A stretch of DNA of 47,714 nt, from the NCBI GenBank assembly GCA_043802345.1, contig JAZDLC010000196.1, positions 1-47,714 of the forward strand. The letters are read 5' to 3'. Positions 8,032 through 16,661 of the stretch are shown piece by piece (within the stretch, counting starts at the first letter, position 1; each line of letters opens with the position of its first letter). Made by a program: the position numbers and the translations under genes. This DNA comes from JAZDLC01 sp043802345. GTDB taxonomy: Bacteria > Planctomycetota > B15-G4 > JADJEK01. A model generated the notes under the pieces. The model saw only the letters and a program-made list of their open reading frames with translations, ran no database searches and was not told the DNA's origin.

Positions 8032-9726
8032 ATGAGACTTCAAGCCAGACTGGCGCTTCTCTTTGCCCTCGCTCTCCTGGCCCCGGCCGGCAGCGCGACC
8101 GCTCAGGGGGTCCGGACGGGCCGGACGTCCGGCCACCCGCTCGGTGGGGACCAGACCTGCTACGACGTTCTTCACTACGCCCTCGACCTCACGGTCGACC
8201 CGAAGAAGAAGGCGATCTCCGGCACGCTCGCGATGCGGGCGAAGATCACCCAGGCGACCGCGCGGCTCGGGCTCGATCTGGACGGGGATCTGGAGGTCTC
8301 ACGGGTCTGTCTCGGAGACGCGACGCTCCAGTTCGAGCAGGCGGACGGCAAGGTCATGTTCGATCTCCAGGAGCCCGGCTGCCAGCCGGGCCAGGAGGTC
8401 GAGGTCGTCGTCACCTACGGCGGAGTCCCGCGCGTCGCGGCGAACCCGCCGTGGCAGGGCGGATTCACCTGGGCAGAAACGAAACAGGGGCGACCCTGGA
8501 TCGCCACCTCATGCCAGCTCGAGGGGGCGGATCTGTGGTGGCCCTGCAAGGACCATCCCTCGGACGAGCCGGACTCGATGGACATCCGGGTCACCGTGCC
8601 GAAGCCGCTGATCGTGGCCAGCAACGGCAAACTGGTCTCGGTCGAGCCGGCCGCCCGGAAGGGCTGGCACACCTACCACTGGCATGTGTCGACGCCGATC
8701 AACACCTACGGAGTCGCGCTCAACATCGCGCCGTACCGGACGATCAGCAAGAAGATCAAGAGCGTCGCCGGCGACACCTTCGAGGTCACCTACTGGGTGC
8801 TCCCGGAGAACTACAAGAAGGGGAAGGAGCTCTTCAAGGAGATCCTCGAGCACATGGAGTTCTGCGAGAAGGTCTTCGGCCCGTATCCGTTCCGCGCGGA
8901 CAAGTATGGCGTGGCCGAGACGCCTCACCTGGGGATGGAGCATCAGACCATCGTCGCCTACGGCAACAAGTACCGGGGCAACCCCTGGGGCAAGCAACAG
9001 GGGTTCGACTTCCTGCATCACCACGAGTTTTCCCATGAATGGTGGGGGAACCTGGTCACGGCCGCGTACTGGAACGACTTCTGGATCCACGAAGGTTTCG
9101 GGACCTACGCCCAGGCGCTCTACGTCGAGGAGCTGCACGGGATCGAGGAGTATCACGTGGAGATGGCGAGTACGCGCCGGAAGATCCAGAACAGCGCGGT
9201 GCTCGCTCCGCGCGAGCCGCGAAGCTCGGGTGAGATGGAGTCGGGCGGAGGCGGTCCGGGTCAGGATGTCTATTCCAGGGGCTCCTGGGTGCTGCACTCC
9301 CTGCGCTGGCTGGTCGGCGACGAGAAGTTCTTCCTCGCTCTGCGCCGCATGGCGTATCCCGACCCCGAACTGGAGAAGACCACCGACGGCAGCGCCTGCC
9401 GCCTGGCCACGACCGACGAGATCCGGCAGATCGCCGAACAGCACACCGGTTTCGACCTGCAGTGGTTCTTCGAGGTCTACCTGCGCCAGCCAGGACTGCC
9501 CAGGCTCGAGCATGAGGTGAAGGGAAGTGAACTCCACCTGCGCTGGGTCGTCCCCGGCGAGCGGGAGTTCCCGATGCCCGTGCCGGTCAAGGTCGGCAAG
9601 AGCGTGGTGCGCGTCGAGATGCCCGAAGGCCGGGGTGTCCTGCGCCTGAAGTCGATGCAATTCGAGCTCGACCCGGACAACTGGATTCTGAAGGAGGAGC
9701 CTGACCTCCGCGGAGACCGCAAGTGA
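8032..9726 (+). CDS. Secreted M1-family aminopeptidase
   Basis: I place the start at the ATG at 8032, which begins a clean signal peptide (MRLQARLALLFALALLAPAG) in a 564-residue protein; a GTG at 7984 is also in frame but would bury that signal. The N-terminal beta domain (about 35-230) is followed by the gluzincin catalytic domain: the exopeptidase-type GMEH motif at 301-304 (usually GxMEN, so the Asn is replaced by His), the zinc site HEFSH at 331-335 and the third ligand Glu354 exactly 18 residues later. The long C-terminal helical domain of large M1 enzymes is absent. It should trim N-terminal residues from peptides in the periplasm or outside. A TATGAT hexamer at 7973-7978 could be a -10 element, but I see no matching -35. 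Confidence 0.88.
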   Translation: MRLQARLALLFALALLAPAGSATAQGVRTGRTSGHPLGGDQTCYDVLHYALDLTVDPKKKAISGTLAMRAKITQATARLGLDLDGDLEVSRVCLGDATLQFEQADGKVMFDLQEPGCQPGQEVEVVVTYGGVPRVAANPPWQGGFTWAETKQGRPWIATSCQLEGADLWWPCKDHPSDEPDSMDIRVTVPKPLIVASNGKLVSVEPAARKGWHTYHWHVSTPINTYGVALNIAPYRTISKKIKSVAGDTFEVTYWVLPENYKKGKELFKEILEHMEFCEKVFGPYPFRADKYGVAETPHLGMEHQTIVAYGNKYRGNPWGKQQGFDFLHHHEFSHEWWGNLVTAAYWNDFWIHEGFGTYAQALYVEELHGIEEYHVEMASTRRKIQNSAVLAPREPRSSGEMESGGGGPGQDVYSRGSWVLHSLRWLVGDEKFFLALRRMAYPDPELEKTTDGSACRLATTDEIRQIAEQHTGFDLQWFFEVYLRQPGLPRLEHEVKGSELHLRWVVPGEREFPMPVPVKVGKSVVRVEMPEGRGVLRLKSMQFELDPDNWILKEEPDLRGDRK

Positions 9727-9753
9727 GTCCCCGCGGCTGGCCCTCCAGGGTGG

Positions 9754-11367
9754 TCAGGGAGTCGTGACCGTCACCGCGTTCGAGGCCGCGAAACCCCAGG
9801 GGCCGGCGGGGTCGACGATCCAGTACTGGAAGTAGAGCGGGACGCCGGCGGCCATGGCCGCCGGGACCTGGGCCGTGAGCGGCAGCTCTCCGGCGGATCC
9901 GGTCGGGAGGCCGAAAACCACCACGTCGGTCGCGGGGACCAGCGTTCCGCCCTTGAACGGCGTGCCGGCGTTGCTCAGGCCGAGCACCAGCGCGGAGACC
10001 GAGTTCGGCAGCGCGTTCTTCAGCTTCAGCCTGGCGACCTGCTGCGCCTTCAACTCTCCCTGGCCCAGGAGAACCGGCTCGCCCGTCGCGCCGGCCAGGG
10101 CGGAGCCGAGGTCGGTCCAGGTCGAGCGGTAGGCGTAGACGCCGCTGCGGTCGGCCACGAGCATCGTGCCGTCGTTGCCGATGGCCGGCCCGCCGGAGTT
10201 CTGGCGGTCGAGGTTCAGCGTGAACAGGTTGACCGACAGGCCGGCATTGAAGGCCCACAGGCGGCCGTCGCTGGCCGGCGTGCTGGCCCAGCCGTTCGAG
10301 ACGTAGACGTTGCCGTTGATGTCCACCGCCGTCTTCGGGCTGAGGTTGGAGGTGCCGATCGGACTCAGCACGCCGGCGGTATCCAGGACGTTGCCGTTCG
10401 CCGGGTCGAGCCGCACGAACTCGTTGGTCGGCAGGAAGGTGTAGATGCTGCCGTCCGCGGCGATGGCGTGCTCGTGGCTGGTCGTCCAGCGAACCGGCCG
10501 GTTCCAGAGCGGGATGAACTGGGCACCGTCGTCCGTGAACGCGAAGAGGTTGTCGTAGGGCGGGTTGTTCTGGCTGCGCGAGAAGTAGACCGTGCCGCCG
10601 TCCGCGGACACGAAGGGCGAGTTCTGGTTGGTGAAGCCGGCCATCAGCGGGCTGGAGTAGAGCCGGGCGCCCGTCGCCATGTCGAGCCGGGTGAGGATGT
10701 TTCCCCCGGGCGCGGCCTCGTCGATGTAGACCGCCGTGGCGGTGGCCGCGGCGCCGCAGTTGCCGCTGACCGAGCCGGTGCGCGGCGTGTTCCAGACCGT
10801 GGTGCCGTCGTTGTGATTGATGCGCGTGACATACCGGAACTCGCCCACGATCAGGTCGCCGTTGGGAGCGAAGACGATGCCGTCATGTGCCCAGGCCTCG
10901 GTCTGCCAGACCGACGTCCAGAGATACGTGCCGGTGGCGGCGTCGAACGCCTTGATCGGCTGGGGCTGCTGGTTGCTGGAGCGGGAGGCGTAGACCTTGC
11001 CATCCCGCGCGCCGCCGCACCAGGCGATCCACTCGGTGCCGGTATCACCTCCGAACGAGAGCGTGGTACGCCACAGTTCCGTCCCGGTCTCCAGGTCGTA
11101 GGCGATCAGCGCGTCGTTGGCGCTCCCCCCGCTCGTCGGAAACCCGGCCTCGCGAATCGTGAAGACCCGGTCGCCGAGGATGAACGGATGCCATGAAATG
11201 ATCGAGTAGTCGGCGGTGTTGCTCCACAGAAGATCTGCCGCGTAGGGGCCGATCTCCGGCGACTGCCCGTTGCGCGCGTTGTTGCCGCCGTTGTTCATCC
11301 AGTCGGCCGCCGCCGCCGAGACCGAGAGCGCGATGGCGATGCCAAGAGACACGAGTGTCCTTCTCAT
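9754..11367 (-). CDS. Secreted PQQ-like beta-propeller protein with shared C-terminal domain
   Basis: A 537-residue protein starting at the ATG at 11367, with AGGAAGGA about nine bases upstream and a signal peptide (MRRTLVSLGIAIALSVSAAA). The body carries repeats of the PQQ-like propeller type, each with an aspartate, a turn and a tryptophan or similar residue: YDLETGTELW, FDAATGTYLW, INHNDGTTVW, LDMATGARLY. No quinone-binding enzyme residues are evident, so it is more likely a scaffold or binding protein than a dehydrogenase. The last 120 residues form a separate beta domain starting LGSALAGATGEP and ending YFQYWIVDPAGPWGFAASNA. The same domain ends the protein at 12734-14374. The gene converges with the M1 peptidase gene. 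Confidence 0.8.
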   Translation of the reverse strand: MRRTLVSLGIAIALSVSAAAADWMNNGGNNARNGQSPEIGPYAADLLWSNTADYSIISWHPFILGDRVFTIREAGFPTSGGSANDALIAYDLETGTELWRTTLSFGGDTGTEWIAWCGGARDGKVYASRSSNQQPQPIKAFDAATGTYLWTSVWQTEAWAHDGIVFAPNGDLIVGEFRYVTRINHNDGTTVWNTPRTGSVSGNCGAAATATAVYIDEAAPGGNILTRLDMATGARLYSSPLMAGFTNQNSPFVSADGGTVYFSRSQNNPPYDNLFAFTDDGAQFIPLWNRPVRWTTSHEHAIAADGSIYTFLPTNEFVRLDPANGNVLDTAGVLSPIGTSNLSPKTAVDINGNVYVSNGWASTPASDGRLWAFNAGLSVNLFTLNLDRQNSGGPAIGNDGTMLVADRSGVYAYRSTWTDLGSALAGATGEPVLLGQGELKAQQVARLKLKNALPNSVSALVLGLSNAGTPFKGGTLVPATDVVVFGLPTGSAGELPLTAQVPAAMAAGVPLYFQYWIVDPAGPWGFAASNAVTVTTP

Positions 11368-11439
11368 GAGTCGATCCTTCCTGGCTGCGAGATCCTGAGG
11401 CTCCCCATGATACCACCGAAGGGCGGGGCGAAAGCTGGA

Positions 11440-11462
11440 GGGGACATTCATTTAATGTCACC
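11440..11462. repeat. Short inverted repeat, possible mobile-element scar
   Basis: GGGGACATT, a five-base loop (CATTT), and AATGTCACC form an eight-of-nine-base stem in an AT-richer patch between the divergently transcribed propeller gene and the gene fragment at 11472. The leading GGGGACAT is also found at 34536, close to the second full copy of the palindromic repeat. This may mark an element end; it could also be an operator. Confidence 0.35.
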
Positions 11463-11471
11463 ATCCTCGAT

Positions 11472-12557
11472 ATGCATGGTGTGCGGACGGTGTCCGCCAC
11501 GCCCGCATCCGTGTCCAGGAAGCGGAGCGGGAGCAGGCTGAGCGCCGTGAAGGTCGAGAATGTTGAGATAGAACGGATGTCCCCTCTGCCGCTCGCCGTC
11601 AACGTGACCGTCGACGAATCCGAGATCGCGGACACCGGCATCTTCGTGCTCGGTCTCGAGTTCACGCCGCAAGAGGACATCCGCGAGCCGTACCTCGTCC
11701 GCCTGGTCGTCTCCTCCGGCGACCGCGAGGTGATCCGGCGTAACCACAGTCCCGACCCTCCCACGACGCGCTGGCGCAAAGGACGCCCGGTCCGGTACGA
11801 CCTGCCTACCGCGTTTCCCCTGAACCACGGACTGACAAGCCGCTGGCCGCTCGAGGTCCAGCTCGCGTTCCTCGATCCGGAGACAGGGGTCGTGCACCCG
11901 CCGAGCGACCGGGCGATCTACGGTACCGGACTGGCGTCGGTGGCCGAGATGCAGGTGCCGGTCTTCGCGAAGGTCTCCGAACTGGAGCAGGCCGAGCGGC
12001 TCATCGCGAGGGCAAGGGAGTTCCGCGGCGCCGACCGCCAGGCCGACGCCTGGGATGTGCTCGAGCTCGGCGTCCGCATGGCCGAGGAGGACCCGCTCAA
12101 GTACCGCCTGCGCGACGAGCTCCTGAAGCTACAGAACCTGCCGCCGCGCCCGCTGACGATGGAGGAGGAGCAGATCGTCCGGCAGCGCATCGACGAGGAG
12201 AAGGCGCGCTACTTCCGGCTGGTGGCGGGAGGCATGTACGACCGCGAGGAGTTCCATGGGGCCCTCGCCCTGCTGGAGAAGGTCGGCGGCAGCCTGGCGG
12301 AACAGACTGATCAGGCCGTCATTGGGGCGCTCGCGGAAGCGGAGCGCCTGGAGCGTGACCTGGAGGATGTCCGCCAGAAGTTGCTCAACCACGTGCCGGC
12401 GCAGGAGCTGGCCGAGGTCGAGGTACGGTGCCGCGGCATACTCCTCCGGATTCGCGAAACGGCGCGTGATCATGCCGGAGGTCATTCAAGATTGGGAGCG
12501 GCCCGAATCGGGAGGAAAGTGTCGCGGCACCGTACTCCCGCGCTCGATCGACCATGA
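11472..12557 (+). pseudogene. Unknown protein, probably a gene fragment ended by an inserted repeat
   Basis: The open frame codes 361 residues but looks damaged at both ends. The ATG has no ribosome site and lies ten bases past the inverted repeat at 11440-11462. The last 45 or so codons run through the palindromic element at 12422-12535, giving an unnatural arginine-rich tail. The core is protein-like: residues about 25-155 are beta-rich (a stretch FVLGLEFTPQEDIREPYLVR), and residues about 160-310 are helical with many charged residues, likely TPR-like or coiled coil (SELEQAERLIARAREFRGAD, then QIVRQRIDEEKARYFRLVAG). I do not recognise the family. An intact gene with an odd C-terminus is the other possibility. 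Confidence 0.5.
12422..12535. repeat. Palindromic repeat element, full copy A
   Basis: A 114-bp element whose arms start GGTACGGTGCCGCGGCA and end TGTCGCGGCACCGTAC. The arms continue inwards as an imperfect inverted repeat (CTCCTCCGGATTC against GAATCGGGAGGA), so each arm is about 32 bp around a 50-bp centre. It aligns along its whole length with the copy at 34580-34695. It holds no gene and provides the 3' end of the frame that starts at 11472. It may be a MITE or a paired REP element. Confidence 0.8.
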
Positions 12558-12733
12558 TGCGATGCCCTTTCTCGCTGGCGATTCCGGCCTTGGGCGAGAG
12601 CCGAGTCCTCGTCACGCACCTCGATCTCTCGCTCAGTAGTCAGGAGCTCACCACGACACGTGTTAAACTGGCCGGCATCTCCGGCGGGCATGGCCTGCAC
12701 GGCACAGGATCTTTGGTCATAGGAAGGACGAAC

Positions 12734-14374
12734 ATGAAACGCTCTCATCTATTGCAAGCCCTCCTCGGCGCGGCGCTCCTCCCGGCGTTCATCACCGCGA
12801 CGGCCTTCGCCACCGATCCCGCCGTCAAGGTCAGCGTAATCGCCATGGAGGGCCAGGCGGTGGCCGGCGTCGGCAACATCACGTCGATCGACAACGTGGC
12901 CGTCAACAACCTCGGTGAGACCCTGGTCGAGGTGGACACGGACAACCCCCTCACCGACGTCGACGGCGCGATGCTCAGAAACGGCACGCTCTACATCCAG
13001 GAAGGACAGGGCCTCACCCTGCCCGCCGGTGCCTCGGTCGGCTCGTTCGACACCGTCAATCTCAACAACCTCGGCAACAGCGGCTGGAACTTTTTCCTCG
13101 ACGGAACGGCCGGCACGAACGACGATTCCGGCATCTTTCTCAACACCTCCCTGCTCGTTCAGGAAGGCAGCATCGCCACGGCGCCCCAGTTCGCTCCCGG
13201 CACGCCGTTCCTCGGCTTTTTCGAATGCAAGATCAACGACGCGGACCAGATCCTGGTGCTCGGTACGGTAGACGATCCGGCCATCGCCACCACCGTCGAC
13301 CAGTTTCTGATGACACTGGACACGTTCGGCAACCAGAGCGTCTACCTGAAGGAGGGCGACCAGGTCCCCGGCGCTCCCGGCGTGTTCGTGTCCGCGTTCG
13401 GCACCACTCCGCACAACTTCGACTACAGCAACGCGGGCGACGTGCTCTGTTTCATCGACAGCGACGCCGCCACCACGGTGGACGGCTTCATCGTCAAGAA
13501 CGGCACCATCATTGCCCGGGAGGGCGATCCGGCCCCCGTCATCGGACGGAACTGGTCGTCACTCGCCAGCCCCGAGCTGAGCCTGAACGACCAGGGCGGG
13601 TATGTCTTCTCCGGGAGCCTCGACGGCGACGCCGCCACCAACCTGATCATCGTGCGCAATGGCGAGAAGTTCCGGCAGGAGGGGGACACCCTGCCGGCGT
13701 TCGCTCCGTTCCTGATCACCAGCTTCGGCACCGCTCCGATCCTCGCCGCCAACGCCACCCCCGCCGAGTCGTTCTTCGACGTCTTCTGGTACGCCGCCTG
13801 GGACGACCCCGACACGACGAAAGACACCGGGCTGTTCCTGGACGAGAAGCTCCTGCTGCAGGAAGGCGTCGACAAGTTGGGCGGCATCGAGATCGAGGAC
13901 CTTCGCGGCATCCAGGACGGGTACGCGATCAGCGACGACGGACGGTACCTCGTCGTCCGGGTGAGCCTGGTGGGCAGCATCGACGCCGCGGCGCTCCTGG
14001 ACATGGGACCGTGGGAGAATCTCGGCCACTCCCTGGCCGGTACCACCACCCCCAAACTGCGCTGCTTCGGCCAGCTCGCTCCCAGCGAGCCGGTGACGCT
14101 GCGTCTCTCCAACGCGCTCCCCGGTGCGTTTTCGGCCCTTTTCTTCGGACTCACGCAGGCCAATCAGCCCTTCCGGGGCGGAATCCTCGTTCCCACCCCG
14201 CAGATCCTGGTGTACCCCCTGCCCGTCAACGCGGACGGCGTCCTGGAGCTGACCGCCAACTGGCCGCCCGCGGCGCCAGCGGGCGTCGCTATCTATCTGC
14301 AGTACTGGGTCGCCGACCCCGGCGCCCCCGCCGGCTACGCCGCGTCCAACGCGGTGGTCGGCGTGTCGCAGTAG
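12734..14374 (+). CDS. Secreted protein with tandem beta repeats and shared C-terminal domain
   Basis: The start is the ATG at 12734, set by AGGAAGGA six bases upstream and a signal peptide (MKRSHLLQALLGAALLPAFI). The 546-residue protein is made of about six loosely repeated units of 50-70 residues, each with a phrase like ILVRNGTLYIQEG or FIVKNGTIIAREGDP and an Asn-x-x-Gly turn (NNLG, NDQG). They resemble the choice-of-anchor-type tandem repeats in planctomycete exported proteins. Residues about 427-546 are the same beta domain as at the end of the propeller protein (LGHSLAGTTTP to YLQYWVADPGAPAGYAASNA). No enzyme motif is seen; surface or anchored structural protein is my inference. TGTTAAACT at 12661-12669 could be an extended -10. 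Confidence 0.75.
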   Translation: MKRSHLLQALLGAALLPAFITATAFATDPAVKVSVIAMEGQAVAGVGNITSIDNVAVNNLGETLVEVDTDNPLTDVDGAMLRNGTLYIQEGQGLTLPAGASVGSFDTVNLNNLGNSGWNFFLDGTAGTNDDSGIFLNTSLLVQEGSIATAPQFAPGTPFLGFFECKINDADQILVLGTVDDPAIATTVDQFLMTLDTFGNQSVYLKEGDQVPGAPGVFVSAFGTTPHNFDYSNAGDVLCFIDSDAATTVDGFIVKNGTIIAREGDPAPVIGRNWSSLASPELSLNDQGGYVFSGSLDGDAATNLIIVRNGEKFRQEGDTLPAFAPFLITSFGTAPILAANATPAESFFDVFWYAAWDDPDTTKDTGLFLDEKLLLQEGVDKLGGIEIEDLRGIQDGYAISDDGRYLVVRVSLVGSIDAAALLDMGPWENLGHSLAGTTTPKLRCFGQLAPSEPVTLRLSNALPGAFSALFFGLTQANQPFRGGILVPTPQILVYPLPVNADGVLELTANWPPAAPAGVAIYLQYWVADPGAPAGYAASNAVVGVSQ

Positions 14375-14380
14375 GCGAGG

Positions 14381-14397
14381 GGTACGGTGCCGCGGCA
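14381..14397. repeat. Half copy of the palindromic repeat at a transposon end
   Basis: GGTACGGTGCCGCGGCA is identical to the outer left arm of copy A. It stops where the ISAzo13-type terminal repeat begins, and no matching right arm is found downstream. The simplest reading is that the transposon landed in a full copy and the other half was later lost. Confidence 0.65.
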
Positions 14398-14398
14398 A

Positions 14399-15510
14399 AG
14401 GGCCCGCGCAGAAATAACTGTTACAGTTTAATCTTGCGTTCCGAAACGGGGTCAGGGACGATGCGGCTGTGGCGGACGTCAAGCTGGTCGCGCGAATCCA
14501 ACGCAAGTTCAAGGCCTTGCGGCCGGGGATGGACGAGCGCATGCGTCGGCAGTGGGCCGCTGCAGAAGCGCGCGACTTGGGGTGGGGCGGCGTAACAACC
14601 GTGGCCAACGCAACCGGGCTGTCGCGGCCGACAATCTATGCTGGCATGCGTGAACTCGACCTGCCGGAGAAGGATCGGGTCGAGGCGGAGACCCGGGTCC
14701 GGCGCCCTGGCGGCGGACGCCGGCCGCTGAAGGAGACCGACCCGGACCTTCTCGCTGCGTTGGACGCATTGGTTGATCCACAGACTCGAGGTGATCCGGA
14801 GTCGCCGCTCCGTTGGACGTGCAAGAGCACGAGCAAGCTGGCTGAGGAGCTATCCCGCCAGGACCATCCGGTGAGTGCGCGCACCGTTGCAGCGCTCTTG
14901 CAGGAAGCGGGCTACAGCCTGCAGGCCAACCGAAAGACGCGAGAAGGTAGTGCCCATCCCGATCGGAACGCTCAGTTCGAGTTCATCAGTCGCTCGGTGC
15001 GACGGTTTCAGAAGCGTGGTCAGCCTGTCATCTCTGTAGACACCAAGAAAAAGGAGCTTGTGGGCGATTTCCGCAATGCCGGTCGAGAGTGGCAGCCCCT
15101 CGGAGAGCCCGAAGAGGTACGAGTCCACGACTTCAAGGACCCAGCCCTGGGTAAAGCCATTCCATATGGCGTGTACGACATCATCAATGATCAGGGATGG
15201 GTGAGCGTCGGGATTGATCACGATACTGCGCAGTTCGCGGCCAACACCATCCACCGGTGGTGGACGCACATGGGACAGGACCGTTTCCCACGGGCAAACG
15301 AGCTACTGATCACCGCCGATGGCGGTGGGAGCAACAGCTCCAGATCACGACTCTGGAAGGTCGCCCTGCAGCTCCTCGCAGACGACCTGGACATGAGGCT
15401 CGTGGTATGCCACTTCCCGCCAGGCACAAGCAAGTGGAACAAGATCGAGCACCGCCTATTCAGTTTCATCACGCAGAACTGGCGAGGTCGCCCGCTCGTC
15501 ACGCATCAGG
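14399..15510 (+). mobile_element. Truncated ISAzo13-type insertion sequence
   Basis: The left end carries a terminal repeat starting GGGCCCGCGCAGAAATAACT at 14401, 68 bases before the transposase start. The same terminal repeat flanks the MITE at 45751-45910. The right end is missing: the transposase coding sequence is cut at about 15510 and passes into a GAGTAC-rich tract. Confidence 0.75.
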
Positions 15511-15665
15511 CACGAATCTCCGACGTCGGACTCGCGGCAGGGGATTCGAGTACGAGTACCGTCCCTTCGGGACTGAGTACGAGTACGAGTACGAAACGCG
15601 CGTTCCGTTGCTTCTGTCAGCGAGACGAAGGAATGCTGATAGCAGGCACGCCAGAGATGGATTAA
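14469..15665 (+). pseudogene. ISAzo13-family transposase, C-terminus lost
   Basis: The frame opens with GTG at 14469. Residues 1-160 include a helix-turn-helix region (VANATGLSRPTIYAGMRELD at 46-65) and an arginine-rich linker. The DDE catalytic residues fit Asp191 (ISVDTKKKE), Asp284 (ITADGGG) and Glu327 (KWNKIEHRLFSFI). The alignment with the family, as I remember it, holds to about residue 347 (WRGRPLVTHQ). The frame then reads through a repeat tract with serine/threonine and arginine strings until 15665, so the final 60 or so native residues are replaced. All three catalytic residues are present but the loss of the end and of the right terminal repeat suggests that the copy is dead. Confidence 0.85.
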
Positions 15666-15746
15666 TGGCAGACACGCGACGCGATTCGTACTCGAATCGT
15701 GGAAGGCCGACCTGCGTGGGTGGGCTCGAGTACGAGTACGATTCGG
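15543..15746. repeat. GAGTAC-rich tract with inverted units
   Basis: The tract contains GATTCGAGTACGAGTACC (15543-15560), a perfect five-base hairpin GTCCC-TTC-GGGAC (15561-15573), three GAGTAC units in a row (15575-15592), an inverted pair CGATTCG-TACT-CGAATCG near 15681-15698, and CTCGAGTACGAGTACGATTC (15725-15744). The units appear in both orientations around a 90-base non-repetitive middle. It is not a CRISPR array: there are no regular spacers. From memory, similar tracts occur beside avd-like four-helix-bundle genes in other bacteria; no such gene is here. Confidence 0.7.
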
Positions 15747-15764
15747 CTAGAGTTTCAAGAACTC

Positions 15765-16661
15765 CTACTTCGGCAAAGTCTGCATGATCCGGCTGCCCGG
15801 AGGGACATCCTTCGTGAGCCACACATTCCCCCCGATCACCGAACCCTTCCCAATCGTCACCCGCCCGAGAATCGTGGCCCCGGAGTAGACGATCACGTCG
15901 TCCTCCAGGATCGGATGGCGGTCGATCCCCTTGATCGGGCGGCCCTTGTCGTCGAGCGGGAAGCTCTTTGCGCCCAGCGTCACCCCCTGATACAGACGCA
16001 CATTCTCGCCAAGCACCGCGGTCTCGCCGACCACGACGCCGGTGCCATGATCGATGAAGAAGCACGGCCCGATGCGCGCGCCCGGGTGGATGTCGATGCC
16101 GGTGGAGCTGTGGGCGTACTCGGTGAGCATCCGCGGCAAGAAAGGCACTTTCAACTCGTACAGCGCATGCGCGATCCGCTGGCAGAGGACGGCCTCGACC
16201 CCCGGGTAGCAGAAGATCGCCTCATCGGGCGAGAGGCAGGCCGGATCACCCTCGTACGCCGCCTCGATGTCACCCAGGAGCAGGCGTTGGATTTCGGGGA
16301 GCTTCTTCAAGAACGCTCCTGCGAGTTCGTCCGCTCGCCGCGTGCAATCCGGATCGCTCGTCTCCGTGACGCAGGCGAAGCAGAGTCCACGATGGATCTG
16401 CTGCTCGAGGATTCTCGACACATGGTCCAAGGTGGCGCCGACATGGAAACTGATCGATTCCTGGTCGACCTCCGAGTTGCCGAAGTAGCCGGGCAGGAGC
16501 ACCTGGCGCAGCCCCTCGAACACCTCGATCATCTCCCGCTGCGACGGGAGGGGCGAGGCGCAGGCAAGCCGTTTGCCGAACCGGGCCTTGAGGTGCGCCG
16601 AGTTGCAGAGCGCCTGCACCACGGCCGAGAGCCTTCCATCCGCGACCGATTGATCAGACAT
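15765..16661 (-). CDS. cysE: Serine O-acetyltransferase
   Basis: A 298-residue enzyme that makes O-acetylserine from serine and acetyl-CoA. The start is the ATG at 16661, which overlaps the end of cysK by eight bases (ATGTCTGA). Residues about 1-180 are the helical N-terminal domain of the longer EpsC-type transferases; residues about 185-290 are the left-handed beta-helix of hexapeptide repeats. The family signature HGTGVVVGETAVLG is at 205-218, after IHPGARIGPCFFID at 191-204, and IDRHPILEDDVIVYSGATIL follows. The C-terminus ends PPGSRIMQTLPK, and I do not see the terminal isoleucine used by some CysE proteins for docking into CysK. It is the second gene of a two-gene cysteine operon, so both steps are made together. 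Confidence 0.95.
   Translation of the reverse strand: MSDQSVADGRLSAVVQALCNSAHLKARFGKRLACASPLPSQREMIEVFEGLRQVLLPGYFGNSEVDQESISFHVGATLDHVSRILEQQIHRGLCFACVTETSDPDCTRRADELAGAFLKKLPEIQRLLLGDIEAAYEGDPACLSPDEAIFCYPGVEAVLCQRIAHALYELKVPFLPRMLTEYAHSSTGIDIHPGARIGPCFFIDHGTGVVVGETAVLGENVRLYQGVTLGAKSFPLDDKGRPIKGIDRHPILEDDVIVYSGATILGRVTIGKGSVIGGNVWLTKDVPPGSRIMQTLPK

Noticed and set aside
12422..12535. Integron attC site
   Set aside because: The arms lack the GTTRRRY core and the R/L box layout, and there is no integrase or cassette array.
15543..15746. CRISPR-like array
   Set aside because: The repeats are six-base units in both orientations without even spacers, and no cas gene is in the window.
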